64,000 nt of DNA from Symsagittifera roscoffensis (Eukaryota > Xenacoelomorpha > Acoela > Convolutidae), in NCBI RefSeq assembly GCF_963678635.1, contig NC_087070.1, positions 52,984,750 through 53,048,749 of the forward strand, given 5' to 3'. This document shows positions 22,004 to 33,374 of this stretch, piece after piece. How positions within the stretch are numbered: the first letter of the stretch is position 1; each line of letters begins with the position of its first letter. The notes under the pieces were generated by a model, which worked only from the letters and a program-made list of their open reading frames with translations, was not told the DNA's origin and made no database searches. The position numbers were made by a program, and so were the translations under genes.

Positions 22004-22239
22004 TCAAGATTGTAAAGATGAGTCCTCACATGTTATTGGTCTCAAATGGCAACACCTTGATGACACTTTGGTTGCTAGTTTTGGTCTTAACTGGATCCTT
22101 AACTGGAGCCTTAATTTGGTCTTAACTGGATTTGGTCTTTACAGGAGTTCAAAAACACAGCAAAACGTATGATTTTTTAATGTCCGTTTTCAATTCCATA
22201 AGTCTTCTAGCACCCTGAAAATCAAGAATGCGAATACTC

Positions 22240-23120
22240 CTTTGAAATGACGTTTCTACGGCAAGCAAAAGGATGTTGATCTTTTGATGGAAATCAAGTC
22301 AAATTTTTTCACCTGACAATTTGACTCGACGACTCAGATGAAGATCATGCAATTGAGTTACAAGTGCGTTGAGTTACAAGTGTTTGAGATGGCAAAGAAG
22401 AAGTCTTGCGTTTTAGGAAACAACAGTTGCACACATAAAAACTTTTTCTATCCCAAAACTTGAATTGCAAGCCGCGTTACCCAATGCACAATTGAAAGAA
22501 AACATCAACAAAGTCGTGGCATTTCACTTTTAAGATATGTTCAAGTGATTTATCTCACTTCCATTCTCCAGCGGTTGGACTCGGAGAGTCAGCAACCTAT
22601 TCTCGCGGCAAACAGGATTGGAAACATTCTCAAAACAACACCCCTTTATCAAGGGTTGCCCCTCTTGAGCGGGGACCTTTGTGGCCAAAGTGGAACACGA
22701 GAAGTTTCCGCCATGCTTCTGAACATCAGTATTTGGGTGAATGGTTCTCGCTTCTTATAAGGTAAAAAGTGGCCTTTCCAGCCGAGTAAAGAAGTATTCA
22801 AGAAAAGCTGCCTGTCCTGTCCGGCAATTGAAATCAACAAAAGCCTACAGCAAGCTTCTTTTTTGTCAAGGTGTTGTAGAAATAAAAGACTAACTTGTTT
22901 GCTTGGGACAAAATTCAGTTCATTGCGTAAACTCCAGCGGGTGAATGCTCGAATTGATTTCAATGGGAAGATCGTCATACCGTTGCAGGCCTTGTTAGAG
23001 CTCAGGTTGAGACCAAATCATAAGCACAACTGCATAAAGCTATGGTGATAACTTGAACCGTTTTGCACCGCTTAGTTGACAAGTGCTGAAAGTATTGAGA
23101 CTGTTTCGTCAAAAGCAGCC
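22240..23120 (+). mobile_element. BEL/Pao-like fossil, copy 1
   Basis: Scattered similarity to 24160-25030: the TGGAAATCAAGTC / TGGAAGTCGAGTC block, and a CTTGTTTGC...TTCAGTTCATTGCGTAAACTCCAG / CTTGTTTGC...TTCAGATCTTTCCATAAACTCCAG block. The latter resembles the short motif before integrase in BEL/Pao Pol. It is heavily broken; the assignment rests mostly on copy 2. Confidence 0.35.
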
Positions 23121-23368
23121 GCGTGACAGAGAAATTGTACTTCTAAAATTTTATTTCCATTTTTGGACATCTCTTTTCAACTTTGCTTACAATCCTTGAT
23201 GTTGAAATCTCACTAAATTAGTAGTAAAATGATGACTATCGTGCCCAAATAGTGAGAGTTCTTTGAGAAATTGAATAGTGCGTGTACGTGGAGTCAAGAA
23301 TCAGTAATTTTAAAAGAGACAAGTGGTTTCTAGTTAGCTAATGGCACTAGGAAAAATCCCAAAGTTAA

Positions 23369-23910
23369 CAAGACTGCTCGTATCAGGGCGAAGCCCTGAA
23401 TGTTCCGACTGCCTTTAAGGTTTATGGAGCAGTAATAACATAAACAATATAAAAAAATTAAATGAAATAAAATAAAACGAACATTTTTATTTTCTAAAAT
23501 TTAAAATTTTTTCTATGAAACTCATCACCCCACACGCCATATAAAAAACAAAACAATAAATTTCGCTTCTCGTAACAATTCAATTAAGGCAAATAAGCTT
23601 CTTTCAACCAATTTGGAACGATTTCTAAGACGGATTAAATCTCCGCTTACGCGTTAGTAGCACGAAATATATCGCGCGTTAATTGTCACAAGTTGGCCAA
23701 AATGGCAATCTTTAAACCCACATAACTTTAGAAAAAATAATCACAGGTGAAATATCTTTTCAAATTCAGGCTCAGGACAACAATAGCTTTCTAATGATAT
23801 AAAAAAATTGCGTCAGAAACGGCTAGTTAAAAAGTCGAAATTTGTCTGAAGAAAAAAAAACCCACCCCGAGCACAAATATTCCGTTACTTTTGTATCGAG
23901 AGTCGGAACA
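23369..23910 (+). mobile_element. Helentron-like non-autonomous family A, copy 1
   Basis: A 542-bp non-coding element starting CAAGACTGCTCGTATCAGGG and ending AGTCGGAACA. It has an inset TGTTCCGACT about 33 bases from the left end that is the inverse of the right terminus (an asymmetric terminal inverted repeat). A 5' subterminal hairpin (CAGGGC-GAA-GCCCTG) precedes it, and a 3' subterminal hairpin lies just before the right end. Helentron-associated elements are known for asymmetric inverted repeats and a 3' hairpin. It lies inside serpin intron 1. Confidence 0.7.
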
Positions 23911-24159
23911 ACAACAATGTTTTAGATCCGCCCGAAACCGCTCCACAGAGAGAAAGCAAAGAAATTTTCAGTTGTGAAGATACGTCTTCACAATGTCTCG
24001 GCGTTAAATGGGACCACCTTGTTGACACCATGGTTGCTAGCCGTGTTGATAATCGGAGCTTAAGAGCTCAAAAGTAAAGCAAACTTTTCTGAGACTTTTA
24101 TCTTCTGTTTTCTACCCCATAGGACTTGCTGTGCCCGACACCGTACGAGCGCGATTAAT

Positions 24160-25760
24160 CCTAGTAAATGGCGTTTTCAAGGACAGCCACGGGATGATTA
24201 TCTTCCCATGGAAGTCGAGTCGAAGGTTGATGACTGGCATTCTGACTCATTGATTCTTGGGTAGATGAGGAGAAGCCAAAAACATATCACCGCACCCGTA
24301 GAATTAACTGGGTTCCACGTGATTGGGACAGCTAAGATGGGACAGCTTTTACATTCCCGTGTAAAATACTCGTTCCCGTAAAAAATACGTCCCCGTAAAA
24401 AAAAACAAGAAACACAATTGCTGTTCGTATTCAAGAAAAACAGACTTGCGCGCATGAAAACGCTATGAATACGGAAGCTCAAAATGCAATCCGCATCACT
24501 CGTTACACGCTAGGAAGAAGATGTCAACAAATACTTGAATTTTGTTTTGTCGTGTTATTTCATTGGGTCTGTGGCACTACTCTCCAGACAATCAAACTTA
24601 GTGGCACACAAGATGAAGATTTGGAAAATTCTCGAAATTACGACTGTTGGTAAGTCGTTACATATCTTGACTCAAGACATTTCTGCTGAAATTTGAACAA
24701 GAGGATTTTCCGCCAGATTTTCGACGGCCAGCAGTTTGGTGAAGAGTTCCAGTTTTTTAAAAGGCAATGAGTAGCCCTTCAAACTGAGTTTAGAAGTATA
24801 TGCGAAAATTTGCATAAAAATGCAAAAAAATCAAGAAACATTTTGAAGCGAACTTCCAATTTTTTTAGTGTGGTACAGAAACAACAGTTCATCTTGTTTG
24901 CATCGGACGCATTCAGATCTTTCCATAAACTCCAGTGCGTGGTTTCTTCTACGCTCAGGTTGCGCCCAGATAACAGGCATTGCTTAATTAAGGCAAGAAG
25001 ATAACAGATTCAGCTGAAAGTTTACGCGGTAACAGGAAAATTGAAACCCTTTGAAGTTATCGCAAAAAAAACATATGAGGTTGATTTTTCGTTGCCGTCA
25101 CGCTACAAAGTCGTAAGCCATCAGGTCGTATCTCACAATACGTGCACCGTTGTTTGCTGGACATGTCGGCCTCATTCGCTCAACTAGACGCACGCACTCA
25201 ATCCCTCGCTAAATCAGAATGTGATACTAAACAATCTGTCAGGTATACTTGGGAAAATGTTTTTTTTTTAAATCGTCAACATCAGCGCAGAATTATGGAA
25301 TGTCTGCGCGCAGTATTTCAATTATAGTTTGCCATTCCTAATCATTGGGATTTGATAAGATTTATTGAACTACTTTGCCTCATCTTTAGGAATTGTAGAA
25401 TGCGACACGCCAATGGCGGCAGAGCTTTTCGATGAACGACGTAGTTATCGTTATCCGCCCATCACAAATATCGACGTGGATTACTATAGATCCTTCTACG
25501 TCTCAATCCGAGACGGTGTTTATTGTTTAAGTATATGACCACAAAGGCTATAAAGAAGGAAATTTTTTGTCCATGGACTGAAGTCTTTGCGTAAAGGCGT
25601 TCAAAAGATTCATTGCACGGAAGTCATTTGATCTGATAATGGTATGATTTTTATGCGAGCCGAACCGAAAGCTGTCTCACAAAATGTCTTAAATTTAAAC
25701 TCAACCTACCGGCAGCTCTGAATCACGGTGAATCATGGGAAATACTGTCTTCTCATTGCT
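24160..25760 (+). mobile_element. BEL/Pao-like fossil, copy 2 (integrase remnant)
   Basis: At about 25410-25680, forward frames show PPITNIDVDYYRSFYVSIRD and a SDNG motif followed by xFMRAEPKAV. These match the PPFxNxGVDYxGPFxV and SDNGTNFVGAExEL parts of BEL/Pao integrase. Upstream decayed sequence parallels 22240-23120. The element is broken many times and is clearly old. Confidence 0.5.
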
Positions 25761-25840
25761 TTCGTTCGAGCAATTCGACCAACGTAATTAGTACATGCGT
25801 TATGAAGGCGTTAGTTTTGAGAGTATACACAAATTTTGAA

Positions 25841-26378
25841 CAAGACTGCTCGTATCAGGGCGAAGCCCTGATTGTTCCGACTGCCTTTTAAGGTTTATGA
25901 AGCAGCAGTAATAATGTAAAAAAATTAAATGAAAAAAAACATAATGAATTTTTTTTTCTCTAAAATTTGAATTTTTTTTTAATGAAAATCATCCCCCCAC
26001 ACGCCATATAAAGTACAAAAAGATAGATTTCGTTCCTTAAAACAAATCAATTATGGCAAATAAGCTTCGTTCAACCAAATTGGAACGATTTATAAGACGG
26101 ATTAAATCTCCGCTTACGCGTTAATAGTGCGAATTATATCGCGCGTTAATTGTCCCAAATTGGTCAAAATGGCAATCTTTAAACCCATCATAACTTTACG
26201 AAAAGTGATCACAGGTGAAATATCTTTTCAAATTTAAGCTCAGGATAACAATACCTTTTGAATGATATAAAAAAATTCCGTCAAAAATGGCTAGTTAAAA
26301 AGTCGAAATTTGTCAGAAGAAAAAAAAACCCACCCCGAGCACAAATATTCCGTTACTTTCGTATCGAAAGTCGGAACA
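25841..26378 (+). mobile_element. Helentron-like non-autonomous family A, copy 2
   Basis: A 538-bp copy, very similar to 23369-23910. The 3' subterminal hairpin is intact here (ACTTTCG-TAT-CGAAAGT), and the 5' hairpin reads CAGGGC-GAA-GCCCTG. Confidence 0.75.
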
Positions 26379-26545
26379 ATAAGCGCACAAAGTTTTGAGC
26401 GGATACTGATGTTCGCTCAAAAATTGGCAATTAAAATGGATTGTTAAACGATAGCAGCCAGTGAGGTAATTATGATTTTGCTTGTATTAAAGTTTATTTA
26501 TGGAGAGGACCAAATTGATAGATCTGCGAATAGAGAACTGAGGCA

Positions 26546-26748
26546 GGCTCTTTTTCCTTCCCCCCCCCCACCTCACTCAAACATGAATTTTATGCTCTAA
26601 CGAGTGGTTTTACAAGGTTAATTATGAAGACCAAATATGTTTGTCATGGCCTAATTAGTCTTCATGTCAATTTTCATGACAATCGGAAGAAGCGAACAGT
26701 AACTTTAAATATAAAATTTTGCAGGTGGGGGGAAAAGGAAAAAGAGCC
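26546..26748. mobile_element. MITE family C with 8-bp target duplication
   Basis: The 203-bp element has inverted ends GGCTCTTTTTCCTTCCCCC and GGGGGGAAAAGGAAAAAGAGCC. A perfect 8-bp direct repeat CTGAGGCA flanks it (26538-26545 and 26749-26756). It is non-coding. The superfamily is uncertain: 8 bp fits hAT and several others, but the ends do not start with CAG. Confidence 0.8.
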
Positions 26749-26948
26749 CTGAGGCATTCGACTGTTAAGCGCTCCCAGTTTTTGCTCTGTTGGGGGTCGA
26801 GGATGTTCTCGATAGAATACCGAGCAAGAAATTAGGTTCAAGGTTTTTTTCAAGAGTTACGAAAAAGAACGCTATAAAATCTTTGTGACTTGAAGTGACT
26901 TTGTGTGTTGTTACCCACATTTTTGTTGCTTATTTTGCTGATAGATTT

Positions 26949-27166
26949 GGCTCTTTTCCAGTTCCCCCCCCCTTTCAAATTCAAATTTGAAAAGCTTATT
27001 TAACGCAGTCATAATGCAATGAAATTTGGCATGGTGAACAAATCGGCAACTGTGAACAGATTTGTTTTTCATACTTTACAGCGTAACATCACGCATTTAG
27101 CCGTAATAACACGTAAAACAAACATAAAACTCGGTATTTTGAAAGGGGGGGAACTGGAAAAGAGCC
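26949..27166. mobile_element. MITE family C, second copy with 8-bp target duplication
   Basis: The 218-bp element has ends GGCTCTTTTCCAGTTCCCCC and GGGGGGAACTGGAAAAGAGCC, with a perfect flanking repeat ATAGATTT (26941-26948 and 27167-27174). A C/G homopolymer run lies just inside each end. More decayed right ends of the family occur at about 27382-27405 and 29743-29768. Confidence 0.85.
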
Positions 27167-27708
27167 ATAGATTTTACTTAATTCCGATGTTAACCTTGTG
27201 TATCAAGATTTTGTCTCGAAACAAATTCACATTGTTATGTGTTTTTTCTGACAAAAAGGCATCGAAATAAAACAATTTAGCAATCAGAAATCCCGACTAC
27301 AACTTGATCTACCAACACCGAAGATGCTGAGTTTGAAAAAAAAGTTATGTTTAAATAGGCTTAAATGAATATAGTTTCATGAAAAAATGAAGGGGGACTG
27401 GAGAGCCCGCTTCCTGGAAACGTTTTTGATTTTCTAAATCTTTTCAACAAAACTTTGTACGTTTTTCGGTTCTTTGACACTTCCTTTGCTGTGCCAATTT
27501 TCGTTGCATTGTTTATAACGTCCATTTTTCTTTCAAATTTCTACGATTAAAGAGACTAACTTTTCAAAAAAAATAAAATCTTGCGTGACAAAAATTCAAC
27601 ACCAAAAGTTCATATTGCGAAAGTGTGATTGAAATTGTCAACAAACCAAAAAACTTTGAACTATTGTTTTTAAAGGGTGAAGCGATAAAAGCATTGTATC
27701 TATTATAC

Positions 27709-28955
27709 CTCATTCCGGAGAAGTCAGTTCCAACACCCGATATCCTTCCGCCCATTTTGGCCAAAATCTCACCCACATTTATGTCATTTTCGACGGAAAA
27801 CAGCGGAATCTCGACATCCAAATCACCCTTGACAACTTTCTTTTTCAACCTTCGCAGCTGTTTTGCCTTCATAAAATGGGACAATTTATTGATATTGAAA
27901 TCTGAAGTCCACGGCAGAAACAGCGCGAATTCCCATTCATTGCCATAAACTTGAGTCTCGAATGGGAAAAACGCAACTTTAAAACCATCTTCAAAACAAT
28001 CAACATATTCATACGTGCCCTGAACACAAATAAATTCGACCGGTATTTCTTTCGCTTGAGGCCCATAAAAAGTGGAAACTTTTGTTTTGCACGTTGGAAA
28101 CTCAGTGTTCCAAAAAGATTTCAGAGATACGACTTGAAAAAGTGCAATTTTCACATTCTTTTCAGCTACTTCTGCGAAGTTGCTCACACTACCTTCTGTT
28201 CGATCTGAGAGCCAGTTATTGATAACTTTGGTGGCTTCAGTAGACTCCTCAAAGTTAACGGTTTCAAGATCCCCAGCAAACACATTTTCAACAACGGCGC
28301 AAAATTTCTTCCCTATTTCGATACTTTCATCTGAAAAAACGCCAATAATGTTTTCCAAAATCAGTTCTTTATCATTGTTGAACATTTTCTGAAGTAGCGC
28401 AGCAGTTTCAATGCATGAGTTGTCCTCAAAAAACATTGCCTTGCAAATACCAGATAAAGTTTCGTCTTTTGCTCCCGCAGCAATGAGAGTCATTTCAAAA
28501 AACGAAGCGAGAGGGGAGAGAATTACGTTGGTATTCGAGTCTCGATGTCTGTGAAAGTAACGACGTAACACTTCGTGGCAACACTTCTGAATTCGATACA
28601 GTTGGTCATCTTCTACGTCACTATAATGAAAGTTTAAACTTGGCGCCCTGCTTTTGTTATTTTCGTTGTCGGGATAGTCAACATAATTCCCACTACTTCG
28701 TTTCTGCGATCGAGTCTTCGAATATTCGCTCTGTTTTCCCGTCTCGTTCGACGGTTTTCTCGCATCTTTGTCGTTTTTCTCGTCGTTTTTTGTCTTCTTT
28801 TCCGATGCTTTTTGACTTTTTTTGTCTTCGGCTTCGTCGTCTGAAGTTTCGGCTGAAGATTTTCTCGGTGGTTCTTCCGTATCCGGAGCTTCTGGTTTCG
28901 GTTTTTTCTCTGATTCGTTCGCAGAAGTACCTTTAGTTACTTTTTTTGAGTCCAT
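27709..28955 (-). CDS. Serpin gene, exon 1: charged N-terminal arm and most of the serpin fold
   Basis: The start is the ATG at 28955. Residues 1-112 form a K/E/S-rich arm (MDSKKVTKGTSANESEKK..., with KTRSQKRSS as a possible nuclear signal) and no signal peptide. The serpin fold starts near residue 115: helix A, then NVILSPLASFFEMTLIAAGA (typical NxxxSPxSxxxxLxxxxxGA), NWLSDRTEGSVSNF, SFWNTEF (usual GxWxxxF) and VEIPLFSVENDINVGEILAK leading to GTDFSGM just before the donor ATGAG|GTATAA. With exons 2 and 3 the protein is 734 residues, about 384 of them serpin fold. Intron 1 is 12.2 kb. The frame reads on past the donor for ~45 codons without serpin similarity, which supports the splice. It is probably an intracellular, possibly nuclear, serpin (inference). 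Confidence 0.87.
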
Positions 28956-29208
28956 TTGTGTTTTTATAATTAGTAATTTGATTACAGTTTAGTTCAGTGG
29001 GTTATTTTTGTCACGATTATTTGTAATTTGAGAATGACCTCATTGATATACTATTTTATTTTTCCACGTGCCCAAAAGTGAAATGACTTGAAGGAAAAAC
29101 TTCTGCATCTTCTGCATAAGTAGTTTTTTTTATCAAACTAACTTTCCTGTCATATTTTGCTCTTTTGTGAGATTTATACGAGGAAGAAATGCCCAGGTTT
29201 AAATCTGG
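28956..29208. other. 5' flank of the serpin gene
   Basis: Presumed promoter and leader of the minus-strand serpin gene. It is AT-rich, and I see no distinct core promoter motif. Confidence 0.3.
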
Positions 29209-29768
29209 GTTCTTTTCCAACTTCCCATCCCCCTCGTAAAATTACAACATATAAAGCTGTTTAAAAACTGCTAATACGTCAATTTGCATCTAGTAAATTT
29301 TTAAAAAGTGTTAACTTGTTCACAGTAGCGGATTTAGAAGGGGGCAGGGGCGTACGCCCCCCCCCCTGAGGGATTCGACCCTCTGCCGACCCAAAGGGTC
29401 CCCCTTTGTACTATTTTAAGATATCCACTTTTGGCTGACTGACTTAAAATTTGTCTAAAGGCGCCTTCGGCGCCAATCTGTACCAAATTTTAGGAAAGGA
29501 GCGCACGCAGAAAAAACGCTATGTTTGGTCACAATTTTCCAAAAAGTGGCTCCTTTACAGTTTCCCAACCCCCTCAAAAAATTACAAACTAGAACTGTTC
29601 AAAAACTGCTCACACGGCATTTTGCATGTTAAAATGCTGTAAGCACTTGTTCACCTGTTAACGCTCACACGTTTTAACGCAGTTTATAACATAAAAAATC
29701 ATTTTTAATAGACTTTCACATATTGAAATTCAGAAAATATCAAAAGGATGGGGGACTGGAAAAGAGCC
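29209..29768. mobile_element. MITE family C cluster with a family B insertion
   Basis: A partial family C copy (29209-29323, starting GGTTCTTTTCCAACTTCCC) is followed by a reversed family B fragment starting CAGTAGCGGATTTAGAAG at 29333. A full-length-looking family C copy follows at 29548-29768. The two family C parts align in their interiors (GCTGTTTAAAAACTGCT against ACTGTTCAAAAACTGCT). The family B piece appears to have landed in the first copy. Confidence 0.55.
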
Positions 29769-29984
29769 CTAAAAACGCTAGTTTTTTGCCTGTTTTTCAA
29801 AACTTTGCCTGCATGATATAAAAAATTGAACTTTGCGCAAAAACTTAGATGTTTCCCTCCTAAAAAAAGTGAGAAGGGTAAAAAATTTTGAGATTATCAA
29901 TTTTCTTAATGAGATAACACTTCTCTAACAAAGAATAACATAATGGAGGCGCCGCTTCTGCTGGAACAATAATCTCAACCGGTT

Positions 29985-30850
29985 CTTTCAGTTGAACTTT
30001 TCATCTCAGATTTGATGAGGTGAAGTTTAAGAAAACTCAAATTTTTCTAAAAAACGGTCAAAAGAATTTCCAGAATTCATCAAAGTTTTCTGCAAAAGCA
30101 GGTTTTGGCCGCTTGAGCAGAGAAGATTCGCAAAACCGAGTTTCTCGATTGAACAAAACCCGAGAATGACACGGTAGTTTTTTCGTAAAGTCAAAACATT
30201 TCCAAAAACATTGTTTCAAGTCCATGACTTTTTTTACTCGAGAAACTAGCAAATTTAAAAGGTAACTTTTCAATAACCTGTTGTTTCGATTATTTTATGA
30301 CATTAGTTTTGGCGGGAAAGTTAGCGAGAAAAATCCAAAAAACGATCAACAAATCAAAAAATTGATACTAATGAAAATCATAAATTTATTGTGTGGAAAT
30401 AGGGCGTAGCCACTCATGCAGAAGAAATTCACTGGTCCTGTAAATGCGATTGGACCAAAAATTTCAAATTTGGCAGGGTTTTACTCGAGAAAAATAAAAA
30501 AAATAAAAGTAAACAGTCAAATTTGGATTTTTCCGAGAGCCATAATTTTCAGTTCCAGAAAAATTTAGGCGTAGTTGCAGGAACAAACGAGCTTCCCGCA
30601 ACGCGTTCTTTGAATTGAACAAAAATCTAAGATATGGCAGTGTAGTTTTCGAGAATAGCCAAAAAGTTAACAAAACGGTCAAAAAGTTTTTTTTTTTCAT
30701 TTTTCCGAAGGCCATATTTTTAGGTGTAAAAATTTAGGGCTTAGCGGCTTATGCAAGTAGCTTTTCAAGACCGTATTATTTTTGGCGAAACCAAAAACTC
30801 AGATTTGAGAGTGGTAGTTTTTAAGAAAACTTGAAAAAATCAAAAGCATG
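29985..30850. repeat. Degenerate ~165-bp tandem array 1
   Basis: A recurring block of the type GRCACGGTAGTTTTTxxxGAAAAxTC occurs near 30012, 30172, 30475, 30640 and 30808, with partly conserved sequence between (GAATTGAACAAAAxCxxAGA, AAAAATTTAGGGCxTAG). The spacing suggests about five strongly diverged units of roughly 165 bp. It is non-coding. Confidence 0.45.
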
Positions 30851-31006
30851 TGACAGATATTCCCCCACAGACTTTTTGAAGGCTTCAGACATAGGGGCCA
30901 AGTAAAAAGAGACTCTAAGGGAGTATTCCGCCCAATAAGAGAGTATGTGTTTTTCCAATTGAATGTTGAAAAACATTTTCAATTGCATACATAATGAAAA
31001 TAAGAA

Positions 31007-31200
31007 GAATCGACCGGGACTGAAATCCAAGATATTAGGATTCAAAGGCTACGCGTTTAACACTAGACCAAAAGCGACGGAACCTTGAAGTTGTTAAGAT
31101 ACCATAGTGAAGCAATTTGAAATATTATAAATGTTGCTTACGGGAAAAAAAGTCTAGTTCTCGATAACAAGACATTTGCTCTCGCAAATTTTATGACAAA
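31007..31200 (-). repeat. Dimeric tRNA-like SINE, copy 1
   Basis: Two tRNA-like units on the minus strand. The first (about 31200-31137) reads GCGAGAGCAAATGTCTTGTTATCGAG, like the D-arm to anticodon region of tRNA-Thr(TGT). The second (31084-31007) has an A-box-like TTGGTCTAGTGTTAA and a B-box-like GGATTTCAGTCCC, most like tRNA-Glu or tRNA-Gln. A ~52-bp spacer separates them. The copy at 43681-43875 has the same order. Cloverleaf folding is poor, so this is a SINE or pseudo-tRNA, not a functional tRNA. Confidence 0.45.
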
Positions 31201-32798
31201 CAAAGCAAATATTTATGCTTTTGATGCATAGGCATATTTCAAACTTCGTACATCAACAAACTTTTCAATTTTGCGCAAAATTTCTAAGACAACCTGATTT
31301 GTAATTGATCATTGGCTCATTTTCCCGATCCAGCTCGTGCTGAAAATCAAAAATTTAGAACATTTTGTAAAACTGGAACAAAATCAAAAGAGCCACTTCA
31401 ACAGTAATTTTTAACTAATCCTTCAACAAATAATCATCAAAAAGGTTAAACAAAAAAATGACAAAACACAGAAACAAAAATTCTGGTTTTCCAGTGTCAG
31501 AATATCTAAAATAAACATAAAATACAATAACGAGTCTTCCTTTGAGCAGCTTCCAATGGAGAGTTTCTCCTTTATGAAGTTTTGGTATTTTAATGCTAGT
31601 AATATACAAAAGCGCCAAGCTGTTTGGACCACATGCCAGACAAAAAAACTGCAATGGTTTTTCACTTTGAAACAGCGCAATATTAGCAAACAAAAAAATT
31701 CCAAAAATTTTAATATCCATTCAAAAAAATAAGATCATTAAAAAAGGGGAAAAATGGTCGTCACTACCTTGAATGTTGAATGTATCAAAATCAACAAGAA
31801 CTTAGAATAAAATTTGCTTACCTAGAGACAAAGCTGAGCTTCGCATCACTTTCGACATAACACTAAATGACTATCGTCAGAAAAACCGAGACAATTTTCA
31901 TGTTTATGACATGTTTTAGGGTACTTTCAGTTTTGCACACTTTGCTACATGTTAAACTCAATGTTCTCGCTTCATGCATCCGCTTAATGTGGATCTCTCC
32001 TCCACCGAATTATACATTCCTTTCTAGAATCTGTGCAGAACAGACTAGTTTTGAGTTCAAATGAGTTCTTTTGAGTTTGTGGTTGATAGTTTTTGGTTAC
32101 CCCTTCTCTGCACTTTACCACCTTTCCAGGAGGTCCATCCTTTTTTTACGAGTTTCTTCCATGTATTCCTCTCCTGTGCCAAAAAATTTATAGATTTTAG
32201 GCTCGCGCGTGATTTTGTTCCAAATAAATCGGAGAAGCAAATCGCAAGCATTAGTTAAGCATTCAGAAAAACTCATCGACTAGAGGCAACTAAGCCAACA
32301 AAAATTGGGTAGACGACCGTTGAGTCATACAATTGTTGTCACTAAAAGAGTTAAAGGCATATAAAATGTCTAAGGAGAAGCAGATTTTTTGTTTATATCA
32401 AAAGTGCTACTCGTTTGTTATCTGACAACATCATGTCTTGGCCATCTTTATTTTTATTGCAAGTTGTTGGCAATGGTTGGCTTTCATTTTAACTACATCT
32501 AGTTCATACCATATTTTCTTGCTGCTATTATACAAAGTATTACTGTGATTTCATTATAAGAAAACGAAAAGTGGTCCTTGGGCTCGGCACAAGTAGACCA
32601 AATCTTTTCTATCACACACAAAGTATTGAGATTGAATTCTGTAAATACTGAAGTCTTTGTTGCCTCATTTTCCGACATATCTAAGCATTACGGTGCCCTC
32701 CCATTAGTCAGTCCTTTCCCCCTTATAGTTCTTACTCTCTTGTTTACACGATCTCCGTAATGCTTTAGTCAACTGGTTGCTACTTTTTCCTTTTTCGA
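31201..32798. other. No gene seen
   Basis: AT-rich intergenic sequence. Short frames near 31.4-31.7 and 32.1-32.8 kb have no recognisable motif and biased, simple composition. Confidence 0.4.
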
Positions 32799-33374
32799 CA
32801 TTGGACCATAAGGAGCGAATGCAGCTAGTAATAGAAGTTTTCCTACTCGTTCAGATACAACACTCTCACTAACGCTAACTCTATCTTTTTCTCATTTTCT
32901 GCCAGTTATAGGTCTATGTACGGACTGCCAAAATAAAGTCGCATCTTTGGCAGTGGATAAATGGTACTTGTTTCCCTCCTAACCCTAGCCATACGATGCC
33001 GGCTGACTCTGTCCCTATTTTAAAGACCAGAAAAACAGCCAGACAACTTTGGCAACCTTTCTGCGGCCTTTCCCAGCCTTGATCTGTTTCTTTCTCCTAC
33101 ATGGACGACCTCCTGTTGAGTTTTTACCTGTGTTTTTGGTGGATGCGTTGCTCTGCTTTATCTCCCTTCAGCTTTGCCTGATTTTCTCTTTATGAATCTG
33201 TTTAGCTATTTTGATTTTTCCTCTTCGCTTTTTGCCTTTTGACACCACACGATCTTGTGTTCGGTTAAAAAACGGTTTTTCCCTTAATTAGCCAGTGAGG
33301 TCTGCTTCAGGCTGCCTAAGAAGGCTTTTTTCTTCTTCGGTTGAAGGTTCAAGCAACTGGAAACTCCGCGTTGA
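32799..33374 (+). repeat. 576-bp LINE leader repeat
   Basis: Nearly identical to 39434-40009 from CATTGGACCATAAG to ACTCCGCGTTGA, with scattered substitutions and small indels. It is richer in C and T on the plus strand than its surroundings. It lies upstream of the LINE ORF1 and is best read as its 5' untranslated region. Confidence 0.6.

Larger units (their letters stand above)
15555..27708 (-). other. Intron 1 of the serpin gene, packed with mobile elements
   Basis: The phase-matched donor at 27708-27707 and acceptor at 15556-15555 define a 12154-bp intron. It holds a Ty3 fossil in the gene's own orientation, two BEL/Pao-like fossils, two Helentron-like copies and two elements with perfect 8-bp target duplications. 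The rest is AT-rich, and I found no alternative reactive-loop exon in it. Confidence 0.75.

Noticed and set aside
27564-27708. Coding extension of serpin exon 1 to 27564
   Set aside because: The frame stays open, but residues after GTDFSGM lose all serpin similarity. A donor lies exactly at that point and is phase-matched with the loop exon.
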